A stretch of 64,000 nt of DNA, from contig NZ_FQVB01000016.1 of assembly GCF_900129305.1 (NCBI RefSeq), positions 1 through 64,000 of the forward strand. Direction: 5' to 3'. The notes below the pieces were generated by a model. The model saw only the letters and a program-made list of their open reading frames with translations. It was not told where the DNA came from and made no database searches. Positions within the stretch are counted from its first letter, which is position 1; each line of letters begins with the position of its first letter. Shown here piece after piece: positions 9,014-18,090 of the stretch. Origin of the DNA: Desulfacinum infernum DSM 9756. Lineage in GTDB: Bacteria > Desulfobacterota > Syntrophobacteria > Syntrophobacterales > DSM-9756. The position numbers and the translations under genes are program-made.

Positions 9014-9781
9014 ATGATTCTTTTCCCTGCCATCGATCTGAAGGAAGGCCGGTGTGTGCGCCTCATGCAGGGCCACATGGACAAGGCCACGGTCTACGGC
9101 ACCGACCCCGTGCAGGTGGCGCTGCGCTGGGAGGCCGCGGGGGCCCAGTGGCTTCACGTGGTGGACCTGGACGGGGCCTTCGCCAAGACCCCCAAGAACC
9201 GGGACGTGGTGGCTCGCATCGTCCAGGCGGTGAAGATTCCGGTGCAGCTCGGAGGCGGCATTCGAAGCGAGGAAACGGCCGCCGCCTATCTGGACCTGGG
9301 GGTGCGGCGCGTCATCCTGGGAACCGCCGCCACGCGCGATCCGGCCATTGTGGAAAGGGTCTGCGGGAGATTTCCCGGCCGCGTGGCGCTGGGAATCGAT
9401 GCGCGAAACGGGCTGGTGGCCGTGGAAGGGTGGACGGAAACCACCGATCTGCAGGCCGTTTCCTTTGCCCGGCGGTTCGAGGGGCTGCCCTTGGCCGCCC
9501 TCATCTATACGGACATTCACCGGGACGGCATGCAGTCCGGCGTGAACATCGAAGCCACCGCCGAGCTGTGCCGGGCCGTCACCATCCCTGTGATCGCCTC
9601 CGGGGGCGTGGCCGGTTGGAAGGACATCGAAGCCCTCCTCCCCTTGGTGCCCTTGGGACTGGAAGGGGTCATCACGGGGCGGGCCCTGTATACGGGGGCG
9701 TTGGATCTGGAGGAGGCTCTGCGGCGACTCCGGGAAAGGGAGCGCCGGGGGAACCCAAGAGCCGGCTCGCAGGAAGCCTAG
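9014..9781 (+). CDS. hisA: Phosphoribosylformimino-5-aminoimidazole carboxamide ribotide isomerase
   Basis: A 255-residue (beta/alpha)8 enzyme of histidine synthesis. The start MILFPAIDLKEGRCVRLMQG carries the first catalytic Asp; VDLDGAF, QLGGGIRS, YTDIHRDGMQSGVN (second catalytic Asp) and VIASGGVAGWKDIEAL are the usual phosphate-binding and active-site segments. GAGG precedes the ATG. No other his gene is nearby. The TAG stop directly joins a type A repeat, with the final G being the first base of the repeat. Confidence 0.93.
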   Translation: MILFPAIDLKEGRCVRLMQGHMDKATVYGTDPVQVALRWEAAGAQWLHVVDLDGAFAKTPKNRDVVARIVQAVKIPVQLGGGIRSEETAAAYLDLGVRRVILGTAATRDPAIVERVCGRFPGRVALGIDARNGLVAVEGWTETTDLQAVSFARRFEGLPLAALIYTDIHRDGMQSGVNIEATAELCRAVTIPVIASGGVAGWKDIEALLPLVPLGLEGVITGRALYTGALDLEEALRRLRERERRGNPRAGSQEA

Positions 9782-9922
9782 GAGCCTGTCCGAGAATGGC
9801 AGACTTGCGCCGTTCAACGCCCCTTCGTCATCCCCGCGGAAGCGGGGATCCAGAATCTCCAGTAAGTTATGGACTCCCGCTTGCGCGGGAGTGACGGGTG
9901 GCGGAGTTTTCGGACAGCCTCC
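9781..9922. repeat. Dispersed repeat, type A copy with both ends
   Basis: A 142-bp block with terminal inverted repeats GGAGCCTGTCCGAGAATG (left) and the complement of GGAGGCTGTCCGAAAACT (right). It is in the opposite orientation to the copies at 2858 and 26779. The left end coincides with the TAG stop of hisA. A type B copy follows after 1 bp, so two elements are stacked here. Confidence 0.85.
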
Positions 9923-9923
9923 T

Positions 9924-10143
9924 GGCAACCTGTCCGACAACGCAGGGGATGACCGCGTTTCTCGTAGCGCAGCCCTTCAGGGCTGCGAAGGAATCCGCGA
10001 ACTTCGGGTGGACGTTCAGATATTCCCGGTCACTTCGTGTGGGTACGATGAACCTTGGCCGCGGGGCTGAAGCCCCGCGGCTACGAAAGAAGGCGGGTCG
10101 CTTGTCGGTTGGTGAAGGAAACTCGTTCTCCGACAAGCTCTTG
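9924..10143. repeat. Dispersed repeat, type B copy, inverted
   Basis: It carries the two type B palindromes (CGCAGCCCTTCAGGGCTGCG near 9969 and CCGCGGGGCTGAAGCCCCGCGG-like sequence near 10060) in reverse order relative to the copy at 5361. Ends read GGCAACCTGTCCGACAAC at the left and CTCCGACAAGCTCTTGG at the right, so the terminal repeats are partly decayed. Confidence 0.8.
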
Positions 10144-10283
10144 GAGGGCGAGGCCCCCCGGCTCTACCCTGGATGCCCATCCGCTTTCCCGGGGCGAAAC
10201 ATGATTCTCCCCGACAGACCACCCGTCAGGACCGCAAAGTGAGAGAGAATCTTCCAACTTGGGCGAAAGATGGGAGGGTACCC

Positions 10284-10730
10284 ATGGAACTTCTGGAACG
10301 CATCGAACAGGCCCTGAAGGAGGCCATCCGGAACCAGGACTCGGATCGGCGAAACGCCATCCGCATGCTGCTTACCGCCATCAAGAACAAGGAAAAGGAA
10401 CTGAGGCGGGCACTCCAGGACCAGGAGATCCAGCAGCTCATCGCCTCGGCCATCAAGCAGCGCAAGGATTCCATCGACCAGTACGAAAAGGGCGGCAGGG
10501 CCGATCTGGCCGATGCGGAAAGAAGAGAGATGGGCATCCTCCAGGAATTCCTGCCCGAACAGCTCGCGCCCGAGGCTCTCAAGAAGCTCGTCCAGGAAGC
10601 CATCCGGGAGGTGGGAGCCACCTCCGCAAAGGATCTCGGCAAGGTCATGAAGGCCCTCATGCCCAAGGTGGCCGGACGCGCCGACGGCAAGGCCGTCAAC
10701 GAGATGGTTCGCCAAGAGTTGAACGGCTGA
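10284..10730 (+). CDS. yqeY: GatB/YqeY domain protein
   Basis: A 148-residue, highly charged helical protein of the GatB/YqeY family (RRNAIRMLLTAIKNKEKEL, then GILQEFLPEQL and KDLGKVMKALMPKVAGRADGKAVNEMVRQEL). The family resembles the tRNA-binding tail of the GatB amidotransferase subunit; its own role is not established. The ATG at 10284 follows GGGAGG with 6 bp spacing. It is commonly found between rpsU and dnaG; here it precedes dnaG, but no rpsU is seen upstream, where two repeats lie instead. Confidence 0.9.
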   Translation: MELLERIEQALKEAIRNQDSDRRNAIRMLLTAIKNKEKELRRALQDQEIQQLIASAIKQRKDSIDQYEKGGRADLADAERREMGILQEFLPEQLAPEALKKLVQEAIREVGATSAKDLGKVMKALMPKVAGRADGKAVNEMVRQELNG

Positions 10731-10842
10731 CCGGCCACCTCACCTTTCTTGTTGATTTCCCAGCGCGGCGCTGATAAACATAGCAAGTTTGCTTTCAACA
10801 AAGGCAAACAACCCAAAAGAGACGAGGGGGCGGCGCAGCGCA

Positions 10843-12627
10843 GTGACCACCTCGGACGTGGCTTCACGTATCAAGCAGGCTGTTGATGCCGTTGATCTGA
10901 TCGGTCAAGTGGTGCCTTTACGCCGGGTCGGCAACAGGCACATGGGGCTTTGCCCGTTTCACCGGGAAAAGACCCCCTCCTTTCAGGTCGACGCCAGCAA
11001 CGGCCTTTTCTACTGTTTCGGCTGTGGCGCAGGAGGCGATGTGATCACCTTCACCATGCGCCACTGGAACCTGGATTTTCGCGAAGCCGTCAAGTACCTG
11101 GCGGAACGCTACAACGTGGCGCTGCCGGAATTGGAAAGGCGGGACGGGAAGGCCGGCCGGGCCTCCGACAGGCAGGCGCTCCTGGCGGTGCTGGAGGAGG
11201 CCTGCCGGTTCTACAGCGGGCAGTTGCACCAAAGCGAAAAAGGCCGGGTGGCCCGCGAGTACATCCGTTCCCGGGGATTGACCCCCGACGTGGTGGAAAG
11301 CCAGCGCCTGGGCTATGCCCCGGACGGATGGGACGCCCTGTTGAGCCACTTGCGCCGCCGCGGCATCTCCCAGGATCTGGGAGTGCAGGCCGGTCTTTTG
11401 GTGGCGTCCAGCAAGGGCACTTTTTATGACAGGTTCCGTCACCGGCTCATCTTTCCCATCACCAACCCCGAGGGAAAGGTGGTGGCCTTCGGCGGCCGTA
11501 GCCTGGACGGTTCCGAGCCCAAGTACCTGAACAGCCCGGAAACCCCCGTCTATCACAAGGGGCGGATGCTCTACCAGCTGGGGGCGGCCCGGCAGGCGTG
11601 CCGCGAGGTGCGTCAGGTTCTGCTGGTGGAAGGCTACATGGACCTTCTGGCCTTCCACGTCCATGGATTCTTCCGGGTGGTTGCAACGCTCGGGACGGCT
11701 TTGACCGTGCAGCAGGTACGCCTGCTGCGGCGCATGGCGGACGAAGTGGTCCTGGTCTACGACGGGGACGAGGCGGGCCGGAGGGCCATGCTGCGGGCCC
11801 TGCCCCTTTTCGCCCAGGAAGGGCTTGCCGCCAGTTGCCTGGTGCTGCCCGACGGCATGGACCCGGACGACTACCTGTCCCGATACGGGCTGAACGCCTT
11901 TCTGGGTCTGCTGGAAAAGAGGCGGGAACTGGTTCGATTCGCCGTGGAGCATCACCTGAGCACCTGGAACGGAACATCCCAGGACAAGGCCCGCGTGCTG
12001 CGGGATGCCCAGGAGCTGGTCCGAACCATTGCGGATCCCGTGATGCGCCAGGAAGTGGTCGCCCAGTTGGCGGACAGCCTCTCGCTGCCCCAGCAGGTGG
12101 TGCGCCAGCAGCTCTTCGGATACCCGCGGACCCGTGCCGGAAGCCCGCACGGAGGGCCGTCGGGCGCCGTCGCCCCTGTCCAGGCCTCGGATGTGCAGCC
12201 TCCGGAGGAAACCATCACGCGCATGCTCGTGCTCTATCCCGAACTGGCCCGGGAGATCCCTCTGGAGGAAGCCCTTGCGCATTTCGAAGCATCGCCGGTC
12301 CGGGCCATCGCGGCCGGCCTGCTGGAGCAGCTGCGGGAAGAAGGGGAAGCAAACCCGGCCTTGCTGGTCCGGGATCTGGGCGACGAGCAGGCCATAAGCC
12401 TCTTGACGCGGTATCTCATGGAACGGGAATTCGCCGATCTCGGCAGGGACGGGGCGCTCGTCCTCGTGCAGGAACGCCTTCAAGTGCTGCGTAAACGCGC
12501 CCGAAAAAAGAGGCTGGAAGAATTGCAGCTGGAGCTGCAAAAGGCCGATCAAGAAAACAATGCCGAGATGCGCCGCCGGTTGCTGCAGGAATACCAAGAC
12601 CTTTGCGCGGCCGGCAAAAGGGGTTAA
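10843..12627 (+). CDS. dnaG: DNA primase
   Basis: A 594-residue primase that lays RNA primers for replication. The N-terminal zinc-binding domain reads [13 protein letters not shown] ... [13 protein letters not shown], with Cys-His-Cys-Cys ligands. The TOPRIM catalytic core shows VEGYMD (Glu) and [12 protein letters not shown] (Asp-x-Asp). The C-terminal part, expected to bind the DnaB helicase, is less conserved. The GTG at 10843 is chosen because it gives the family-typical start and follows GAGGGGG; an in-frame TTG at 10789 lacks a ribosome binding site. It is the middle gene of yqeY-dnaG-rpoD. Confidence 0.95.
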   Translation: MTTSDVASRIKQAVDAVDLIGQVVPLRRVGNRHMGLCPFHREKTPSFQVDASNGLFYCFGCGAGGDVITFTMRHWNLDFREAVKYLAERYNVALPELERRDGKAGRASDRQALLAVLEEACRFYSGQLHQSEKGRVAREYIRSRGLTPDVVESQRLGYAPDGWDALLSHLRRRGISQDLGVQAGLLVASSKGTFYDRFRHRLIFPITNPEGKVVAFGGRSLDGSEPKYLNSPETPVYHKGRMLYQLGAARQACREVRQVLLVEGYMDLLAFHVHGFFRVVATLGTALTVQQVRLLRRMADEVVLVYDGDEAGRRAMLRALPLFAQEGLAASCLVLPDGMDPDDYLSRYGLNAFLGLLEKRRELVRFAVEHHLSTWNGTSQDKARVLRDAQELVRTIADPVMRQEVVAQLADSLSLPQQVVRQQLFGYPRTRAGSPHGGPSGAVAPVQASDVQPPEETITRMLVLYPELAREIPLEEALAHFEASPVRAIAAGLLEQLREEGEANPALLVRDLGDEQAISLLTRYLMEREFADLGRDGALVLVQERLQVLRKRARKKRLEELQLELQKADQENNAEMRRRLLQEYQDLCAAGKRG

Positions 12628-12662
12628 GGGTTAGGAAAACCGATCGAAGGAGTGGGCGACAG

Positions 12663-14453
12663 ATGACCGAAGAGCTCAGGAAAAATGGCGGCAAAGAGGC
12701 CGCCAGACCGGCGCTGGAGGACCTGAAACGACTCATCACGGTGGGCAAGGAAAAGGGGTACCTGACCTACGATGAGCTGAACGAGGTTCTTCCGGAGGAC
12801 CTGGTCACCCCCGAGAAGCTCGACGACATGATGATGATCTTCGATGAGATGAACATCGAGATCGTGGATTCGGACCAGCAGGTCAAGGTGGTTCCCGAGC
12901 GCCTGGGCGATGATCAGGACGAGGACGACGACGGGGATGACGCCGTGGCGGACCTGGACGCCGAGAGCCGGGTCACGGACCCGGTGAAGATGTATCTGCG
13001 CGAGATGGGACAGGTCTCGCTCCTGACCCGCGAGGGGGAGGTGGAGATCGCCAAGCGCATCGAGGCCGGGGAGCGGGAGGTCTTCAATGCCATCATGGAA
13101 TCTTCCCTGGGGGTCGCCGAGGTTCTGACGATCAAGGAGGATCTGAAGAACGGGGACCTCAAGATCACGGAGATCCTGCGCACCACCGAGGAGGACATGG
13201 GCGAGGAGGAGATTGAGGCGCTGCGGGCCAAGGTCATCGAGGCCCTGGAGGAGGTGGAGCGCCTGGACGCCGAGACCCGCGACATGCAAGTGCGCCTCAT
13301 CGCCGAAGATCTGGATTCCTTTGAAAAGGACCGCCTGGCCGATCAGGTCCAGCGCAACAAGGAGCGCATCGTCGATCTGCTCAAGGACCTGCAACTGGAC
13401 AAGCATCAAATCGAGAAGATCGTCGAGAAACTGCGATCTTACCTGGAGTCCATCGAAGCGGCGGAAAGGGACCTGGAGCACTGCCTGCTCGTGACCGGGA
13501 AGCCCTTGCAGGAGCTGCAACGCTGGTACGAGGAAGTGCGCGGCGATGCGGACGAGCTCACCCAATACGCCGATCGCCTGGGCATGACTTCCGAAAAACT
13601 GCTGCAGCTCATCGAGAGAGCCCTGGAGGCGCGGGAGCAGATCACGGCCTTCGAGATGCGGGCCAAGATGGATTCCAAAACGCTGCGGCAGATCCTGAGG
13701 CGCGTGGAAGACGGCATGATCCGCGCCAAGCAGGCCAAGAGCGAACTCATCGAGGCCAACCTGCGCCTGGTGGTGAGCATCGCAAAGAAATACACCAACC
13801 GCGGCTTGCAATTCCTGGATCTCATCCAGGAAGGCAACATCGGACTCATGAAGGCGGTGGACAAGTTCGAGTACCAGCGGGGCTACAAGTTCAGCACCTA
13901 CGCCACGTGGTGGATTCGGCAGGCCATCACGCGGGCCATTGCCGACCAGGCCCGAACCATCCGCATTCCCGTCCACATGATCGAGACCATCAACAAGCTC
14001 ATCCGCACCTCCCGGTACCTGGTTCAGGAGCTGGGGCGGGAGCCCACGCCGGAAGAGATTGCCGAGCGCATGGACTTTCCCGTGGAGAAGGTGCGAAAGG
14101 TCCTGAAGATCGCCAAGGAGCCCATCAGCCTGGAGACGCCCATCGGCGAGGAAGAAGACAGCCATCTCGGGGATTTCATCGAGGACAAGAAGGTGACCTC
14201 CCCCGTGGATGCCGTGATCAACCTGAACCTGAGCGAGCAGACCCAGAGGGTTCTGGCCACGCTGACGCCTCGAGAGGAAAAGGTGCTGCGGATGCGCTTC
14301 GGGATCGGAGAGAAGTCGGACCACACATTGGAGGAGGTGGGCCAGGATTTCCACGTCACGCGGGAGCGGATCCGCCAGATCGAGGCGAAGGCTCTGAGAA
14401 AGCTCCGGCATCCCAGCCGCCGAAAGGAGCTGAAGAGCTTCATCGAAACTTAA
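12663..14453 (+). CDS. rpoD: RNA polymerase primary sigma factor (sigma70)
   Basis: A 596-residue primary sigma factor. Region 1.1 is visible at the start ([25 protein letters not shown]), followed by an acidic stretch, region 1.2 ([21 protein letters not shown]), a non-conserved insert, region 2 ([20 protein letters not shown] ... [14 protein letters not shown]), region 3 and region 4 ending in a helix-turn-helix ([20 protein letters not shown]). The ATG at 12663 follows AAGGAG with 11 bp. It lies 35 bp after dnaG. The TAA stop directly abuts a type B repeat. Confidence 0.97.
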   Translation: MTEELRKNGGKEAARPALEDLKRLITVGKEKGYLTYDELNEVLPEDLVTPEKLDDMMMIFDEMNIEIVDSDQQVKVVPERLGDDQDEDDDGDDAVADLDAESRVTDPVKMYLREMGQVSLLTREGEVEIAKRIEAGEREVFNAIMESSLGVAEVLTIKEDLKNGDLKITEILRTTEEDMGEEEIEALRAKVIEALEEVERLDAETRDMQVRLIAEDLDSFEKDRLADQVQRNKERIVDLLKDLQLDKHQIEKIVEKLRSYLESIEAAERDLEHCLLVTGKPLQELQRWYEEVRGDADELTQYADRLGMTSEKLLQLIERALEAREQITAFEMRAKMDSKTLRQILRRVEDGMIRAKQAKSELIEANLRLVVSIAKKYTNRGLQFLDLIQEGNIGLMKAVDKFEYQRGYKFSTYATWWIRQAITRAIADQARTIRIPVHMIETINKLIRTSRYLVQELGREPTPEEIAERMDFPVEKVRKVLKIAKEPISLETPIGEEEDSHLGDFIEDKKVTSPVDAVINLNLSEQTQRVLATLTPREEKVLRMRFGIGEKSDHTLEEVGQDFHVTRERIRQIEAKALRKLRHPSRRKELKSFIET

Positions 14454-14664
14454 GAGCCTGTCCCGGAACAGGTTTCCTTCCTCAGCCGTTAAGGAATCCG
14501 TCTTCTTTCGTAGCCGCGGGGCTTCGGCCCCGCGGAAGGACGTTAACCCAAAGAAGTGACCGTCAATACCCGATAGCCCACTCCACTTCTGGAGATTCCT
14601 CCTCAGCCCTCAAGGGCTGCGCTGCGAGAAAAGCGGGCATCCCCGGCCCTTTCAGACAACCTCC
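14454..14664. repeat. Dispersed repeat, type B copy
   Basis: It starts GAGCCTGTCCCGGAACAGG immediately after the rpoD stop, contains both characteristic palindromes (near 14513 and 14606), and ends in the complement of GGAGGTTGTCTGAAAGGG. Same orientation as the copy at 5361. Confidence 0.82.
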
Positions 14665-14756
14665 CCGTGCGGCCATTGAGAGTTGCAAAAAGATCCCCGG
14701 CCTTTCAGGCGGGCGTAAAGTCCGTTTCTGCCCAAAGGCATGGACCCCTTCCGTAA

Positions 14757-14777
14757 GGGCGGGGTTTATCCCCGCCC
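14757..14777. terminator. Short hairpin between converging rpoD and flavoprotein genes
   Basis: GGGCGGGG and CCCCGCCC are separated by TTTAT, an 8-bp GC stem. It lies between two genes that converge, rpoD (plus) and the selenoprotein gene (minus), so it could stop transcription from either side. There is no adjacent T tract, which keeps this tentative. Confidence 0.35.
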
Positions 14778-14829
14778 GCCAATCACCAACCGCCCCTCCC
14801 TTTTCTTGTGGGCCGGTGGATGCCGGACA

Positions 14830-16191
14830 TCAAGGGGCGTCCTTGGCCAGGAGGCGCGCCGCGATGATGAGCGGATCCCAGAGGGGGGAGAAGGGCGGTG
14901 CGTAGCCCAGATCCAACTCACTCACCTCCTGGGCCGTGAGCCCCGCCGTGATGGCCGCCGCCATCACATCGATCCGCTTGGCGGCTCCTTCCTCTCCCAC
15001 GATTTGTGCGCCCAGAACCGCGCCGGTATCCGAATCGGCCAGCAATTTCACATGGATCCTCCCGGATCCGGGAAAATAGCCCGCCCGGGTGTGGCTTTCG
15101 ATGGTCCGGGAGACGAAGGACCGGCCCAATGCCTCCAGCTCCCTGGTCTGCAGGCCCGTTCGTGCGATCTCGAGAGAGCAAATCCGGGTGACGGCGGTCC
15201 CGAGAACGCCGGAAAAGGACGCCTCGCCCCCGGCCATGTTCATGCCGGCCACCCGGCCGTGTCGGTTGGCGACCGTCCCGAGAGCCACGTGGATCGGTCG
15301 CCCGGTGAGTCGGTGGAAGGATTCGGCGCAGTCCCCGGCGGCCCAGACACCTTCCACTTGGGTGGCCATGCGCCGGTCCACTCGAACGGCACCCCGCTCT
15401 CCCAGGGGGATGTGCGCTTCCCTGGCCAGATCCGTGTTGGGAACGACCCCCATGCCCAGCAGGACGATGTCGGTTTCCAGGGACCTCTGGGAGGTGATGA
15501 CGGCGCGCACCCGGCCGTCCCGGACCTCGAAGGCTTCCAGACCCTCGTTCAAGTGGAGAGTCACCCCACGATCGGTGAGGGCCTGGGCGATGTGGACGGC
15601 CATGTCCTCGTCCAAGGTGCCCATGACCTGAGGGGCCTTTTCCACCAAGGACACCTGCATGCCCCGCAAAAGGAAAGCCTCGGCCATCTCCAGGCCGATG
15701 TATCCCCCGCCGACGATCACCGCCCTGGCCGGACGAGACTCGTCCAGGATCTTCCGCAAGCGGATGCCGCTTTCCAGGGTGTGCACCCCGTAGATTCCGG
15801 CAGCGTCGGCTCCCGGAACCTTCGGACGAAGAGGAACAGCGCCGGTGGCGATCAACAAGTGGTCGTAAGGTTCCCACCACTCGCGGTTGGCCGACAAATC
15901 CACCACCCTCACCCGCCCCGCCTTGGGATCGATTCCCACCACTTCATGAAGAACCCGCACGTCGATCTGCTGTTTCGTTCGAAATTCTTCGGGGGTCCGC
16001 GCCACCAGAGCTCTTTCGTCATCGACAAGCCTGCCGACGTAGTAAGGAATGCCTCAGGCCGAATAGGATGTGTGGGGGCCTCTCTCGAAGACAATGACCT
16101 GGAGATTCGGGTCTTTCCTTTTGGCCACGGAGGCGGCGCTCATTCCCGCTGCATCCCCGCCGATGATCACCACCTTTTTGCTTGTACCCAT
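14830..16191 (-). CDS. CoA-disulfide-reductase-like flavoprotein with in-frame TGA (selenocysteine)
   Basis: Read through one in-frame TGA (16056-16054) this is a 453-residue FAD/NAD(P)H-dependent disulfide reductase. The start VVIIGGDAAGMSAAS binds FAD and AVIVGGGYIGLEMAEAFLL binds the nicotinamide nucleotide; ERGPHTSYSA-U-GIPYYVG places residue 46, the TGA, exactly on the single redox Cys of CoA-disulfide reductases and NADH oxidases. Frame and homology continue perfectly on both sides, and a stem-loop follows the TGA, so a selenoprotein is far more likely than a pseudogene. GGAGG lies 5 bp before the ATG at 16191. Similar selenoproteins have been reported in deltaproteobacterial selenoproteomes. 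The substrate (CoA disulfide, polysulfide or oxygen) is not determined. Confidence 0.88.
16017..16056 (-). promoter_or_regulatory. Putative SECIS element of the flavoprotein gene
   Basis: Counting from the base after TGA, CGUC (15-18) pairs with GACG (34-37) and GGCA (19-22) pairs with UGUC (27-30), leaving apical loop GGCU (23-26) and a small bulge. The distance from TGA and the GG-containing loop fit bacterial SECIS elements read by SelB. The fold was drawn by eye. Confidence 0.6.
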
Positions 16192-16538
16192 ACGGTCCTC
16201 CGTTCCCCTTGAAGCGTTGGTCAGGTTGGCGCCCCGCCTGGGGCGCCGGCCCAAAAGCGGGCAAGTCGCCCCTAAAAAGTAGCCCATTGGCGGGCTGGGG
16301 ACCAGTTCCCACAAAAAAATGGACGGCGACGAAAAAAAAGCTTGGCATCGCAAGGCCACCGTGGTAAAGGCCGGCGCACGTCGTAAGTGGGGCACCCCCA
16401 TGGGCCCCGTAAAACACAGTTCCATGTACGCAGCTTGAGGTTCCGTCTTGGCCCGCCGTGGTTCTTGCCTTCCGCAAAACCCCGCGATCTCCAAAGCACG
16501 TCCCGGCATGCAGTACAGAACAACGAAGGAGTGGTTCC
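16192..16538. other. Divergent intergenic region between flavoprotein and cold-shock genes
   Basis: This 347-bp gap must carry promoters for both directions and probably a long 5-prime leader of the cold-shock mRNA. It holds GC-rich inverted segments (around 16228-16260) and A-runs (16313-16340). No individual promoter or gene could be assigned with confidence. Confidence 0.4.
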
Positions 16539-16739
16539 ATGATGCAAGGCAATGTGAAGTGGTTCAATGAAAAGAAGGGTTACGGCTTTATCGAGACGCA
16601 AGATGCCGGGGACGTGTTCGTGCACTATTCGGGTATCGAAGGCCGCGGCTTTCGGACCCTGACGGAAGGCGAAGCGGTCACCTTCGAGATCTCCGAAACG
16701 GCCAAGGGCCCCCAGGCCGTAAACGTCCGCCGCGCCTAA
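16539..16739 (+). CDS. Cold-shock protein (CspA family)
   Basis: A 66-residue OB-fold protein that binds single-stranded RNA and DNA. Both RNA-binding motifs are visible: KGYGFIE (RNP1) and VFVHYS (RNP2), and the start [15 protein letters not shown] is typical. GAAGGAG lies 8 bp before the first of two adjacent ATG codons; either gives nearly the same protein. It is followed by a strong intrinsic terminator, so it is monocistronic. It may act as an RNA chaperone rather than be cold-induced. Confidence 0.95.
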   Translation: MMQGNVKWFNEKKGYGFIETQDAGDVFVHYSGIEGRGFRTLTEGEAVTFEISETAKGPQAVNVRRA

Positions 16740-16764
16740 GGGCCGCCGGAAACTGATCAAGAGG

Positions 16765-16795
16765 GCCCGGGGCGACGACCGTCCCGGGCTTTTTT
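16765..16795 (+). terminator. Intrinsic terminator of the cold-shock gene
   Basis: GCCCGGG (16765-16771) pairs with CCCGGGC (16783-16789) and is followed by six T (16790-16795). Confidence 0.9.
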
Positions 16796-16833
16796 CGTTC
16801 AAGGGCCCTGTCAAGCGAGCCGGAACCTTTCCC

Positions 16834-16862
16834 TTGACACGAATGGGCCCCGTTTCTATAAC
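16834..16862 (+). promoter_or_regulatory. Sigma70 promoter of the tRNA gene
   Basis: A consensus TTGACA (16834-16839) and TATAAC (16857-16862) are spaced by exactly 17 bp, placing the start of transcription about 15 bp before the tRNA. It is one of the best-matching promoters in the window. Confidence 0.85.
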
Positions 16863-16884
16863 GTCACACACCCTAGGCAATCCC

Positions 16885-16960
16885 GGGCCCATAGCTCAGT
16901 TGGTAGAGCCACCGGCTCATAACCGGTAGGTCCCTGGTTCGAGGCCAGGTGGGCCCACCA
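16885..16960 (+). tRNA. tRNA-Met (anticodon CAT), CCA encoded
   Basis: A 76-nt cloverleaf. The acceptor arm is GGGCCCA/TGGGCCC, the D arm GCTCAGTTGGTAGAGC, the anticodon arm ACCGG-CTCATAA-CCGGT with anticodon CAT, and the T arm CCTGG-TTCGAGG-CCAGG. Discriminator A and CCA follow. The first acceptor pair is formed, so it is not an initiator tRNA. An elongator tRNA-Met is most likely; a tRNA-Ile whose CAT is modified to lysidine is the alternative. Confidence 0.93.
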
Positions 16961-17080
16961 TTTTTTGAAACCCGTCGCCCAGGAGATGGAACCGGTGCCG
17001 TGCTTGTTGGAAGGAGTGGGAGTCGGACAGTCCATTCGCGGCAAACAGGGGTGTCCCTCGGACCCTGTGGGCGATCCCTA
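16961..17080 (+). ncRNA. Transcribed stretch between tRNA and terminator; possible small RNA
   Basis: About 120 nt lie between the tRNA 3-prime end and a strong intrinsic terminator, with no open frame that has a ribosome binding site. It contains internal complementarity (for example GGGTGTCCC and GGACCC). It may simply be the trailer of the tRNA transcript, or a small RNA of unknown kind; no known family was recognised. Confidence 0.25.
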
Positions 17081-17114
17081 GGGGGTGTTCCTTCAACGGA
17101 ACACCCCCTTTTTT
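17081..17114 (+). terminator. Strong intrinsic terminator after the tRNA transcript
   Basis: GGGGGTGTTCC (17081-17091) pairs perfectly with GGAACACCCCC (17098-17108), loop TTCAAC, followed by six T. Confidence 0.93.
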
Positions 17115-17240
17115 GTTGCCTGCGGTCAGGCAAAGCGCGTCCGAAAATCGCCGAATGCGTCGCTCCCGAAACGGCGGAAGCCTGTAACGCCCTGTTAATC
17201 TGGGATCCCTGCTCGCGCGGGGATGATATGGAAGGTCGCC

Positions 17241-18068
17241 ATGAAACATCCCACCGTGAATCTGTTGATCCAGTGGATCGATCGGCTGGCTCCCTTTGCA
17301 AACGCTGAAGAATGGGACAACTGCGGTCTTCTGGTGGGAGATCCCCAAGCCTCCGTCTCCCGTGTGATGGTGGCGCTGGACCCCACGGCGCAGACCGTGG
17401 CCGAAGCGGTTGCAAAGGGCTGCCAGGCCCTCGTGACCCACCATCCCCTGCTGATCCAGCCGGTGAAGACAGTACGGTTCGACCATCCCGCGGGCGCCCT
17501 GATCGCTCGGGCCATCCGGGAGGGAGTCCACCTCATCGCGGCCCACACCAACCTGGATGTGGCCGTGGACGGCACCAACCACACCCTGGCCTCCCTGCTG
17601 CGCCTGACCGTGGAAGGTCCGCTGCAAAGAGCGGTAAATATTCGCGAGGAAGACGGGCGCTATGCCGGCCTGGGGCTCGCGGGAACCCTTCCGGAACCGT
17701 TGAGCCTGCGGCAACTTGCCCTGGAGCTGGGCGGGCTGTTGCAAAGCCAATGGGTGCGCTTCGTGGGAGATGCTGAACGGGAGATTTCCCGGGTGGGGCT
17801 TTGCACGGGCAGCGGCGCCGGCTTCGTGGAGCAGGCGGCAAAGGCGGGGTGCCAGGCCCTCATTACGGGGGATGTGAAATACCACGACGCCCACGCGGCT
17901 CTGGACCGCGGCCTGGCGCTCGTGGATGTGGGCCATTTTGCTTCCGAAAGGATCATTGTGGAGCCCCTGGCCCGGTACTTGAGCCAATGTGCCCTTCGGG
18001 AAGGTGTGGCGTTGGAGGTAACCACCTCCAGTTTGGAGGAAGATCCTTTTCAAACGTTGGTCGTGTGA
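17241..18068 (+). CDS. NIF3/YbgI-family dinuclear metal protein
   Basis: A 275-residue protein of the NIF3 (DUF34) family, known as toroidal hexamers with a two-metal site. The metal-binding His pair in VTHHPLL, HTNLDVAVDGTNH and the C-terminal GDVKYHDAH and VGHFASE motifs are all present. Its biochemical role is unsettled; GTP cyclohydrolase-type annotations of the family are historic. The ATG at 17241 follows GGAAGG. It is 22 bp upstream of the zinc-ribbon coiled-coil gene, a pairing often seen in bacteria. Confidence 0.9.
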   Translation: MKHPTVNLLIQWIDRLAPFANAEEWDNCGLLVGDPQASVSRVMVALDPTAQTVAEAVAKGCQALVTHHPLLIQPVKTVRFDHPAGALIARAIREGVHLIAAHTNLDVAVDGTNHTLASLLRLTVEGPLQRAVNIREEDGRYAGLGLAGTLPEPLSLRQLALELGGLLQSQWVRFVGDAEREISRVGLCTGSGAGFVEQAAKAGCQALITGDVKYHDAHAALDRGLALVDVGHFASERIIVEPLARYLSQCALREGVALEVTTSSLEEDPFQTLVV

Positions 18069-18090
18069 TAAAGGAACGGGAGGCCGAAAC

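Noticed and set aside
12624-14411. A 595-codon minus-strand frame opposite rpoD
   Set aside because: The plus strand encodes an unmistakable primary sigma factor; the antisense frame is Leu/His-rich with no domain.
14830-16191. Interpretation of the flavoprotein gene as a pseudogene broken by a nonsense mutation
   Set aside because: Only one stop occurs, at the catalytic Cys position, with a hairpin behind it and the same pattern in two other genes. Selenocysteine explains all three.
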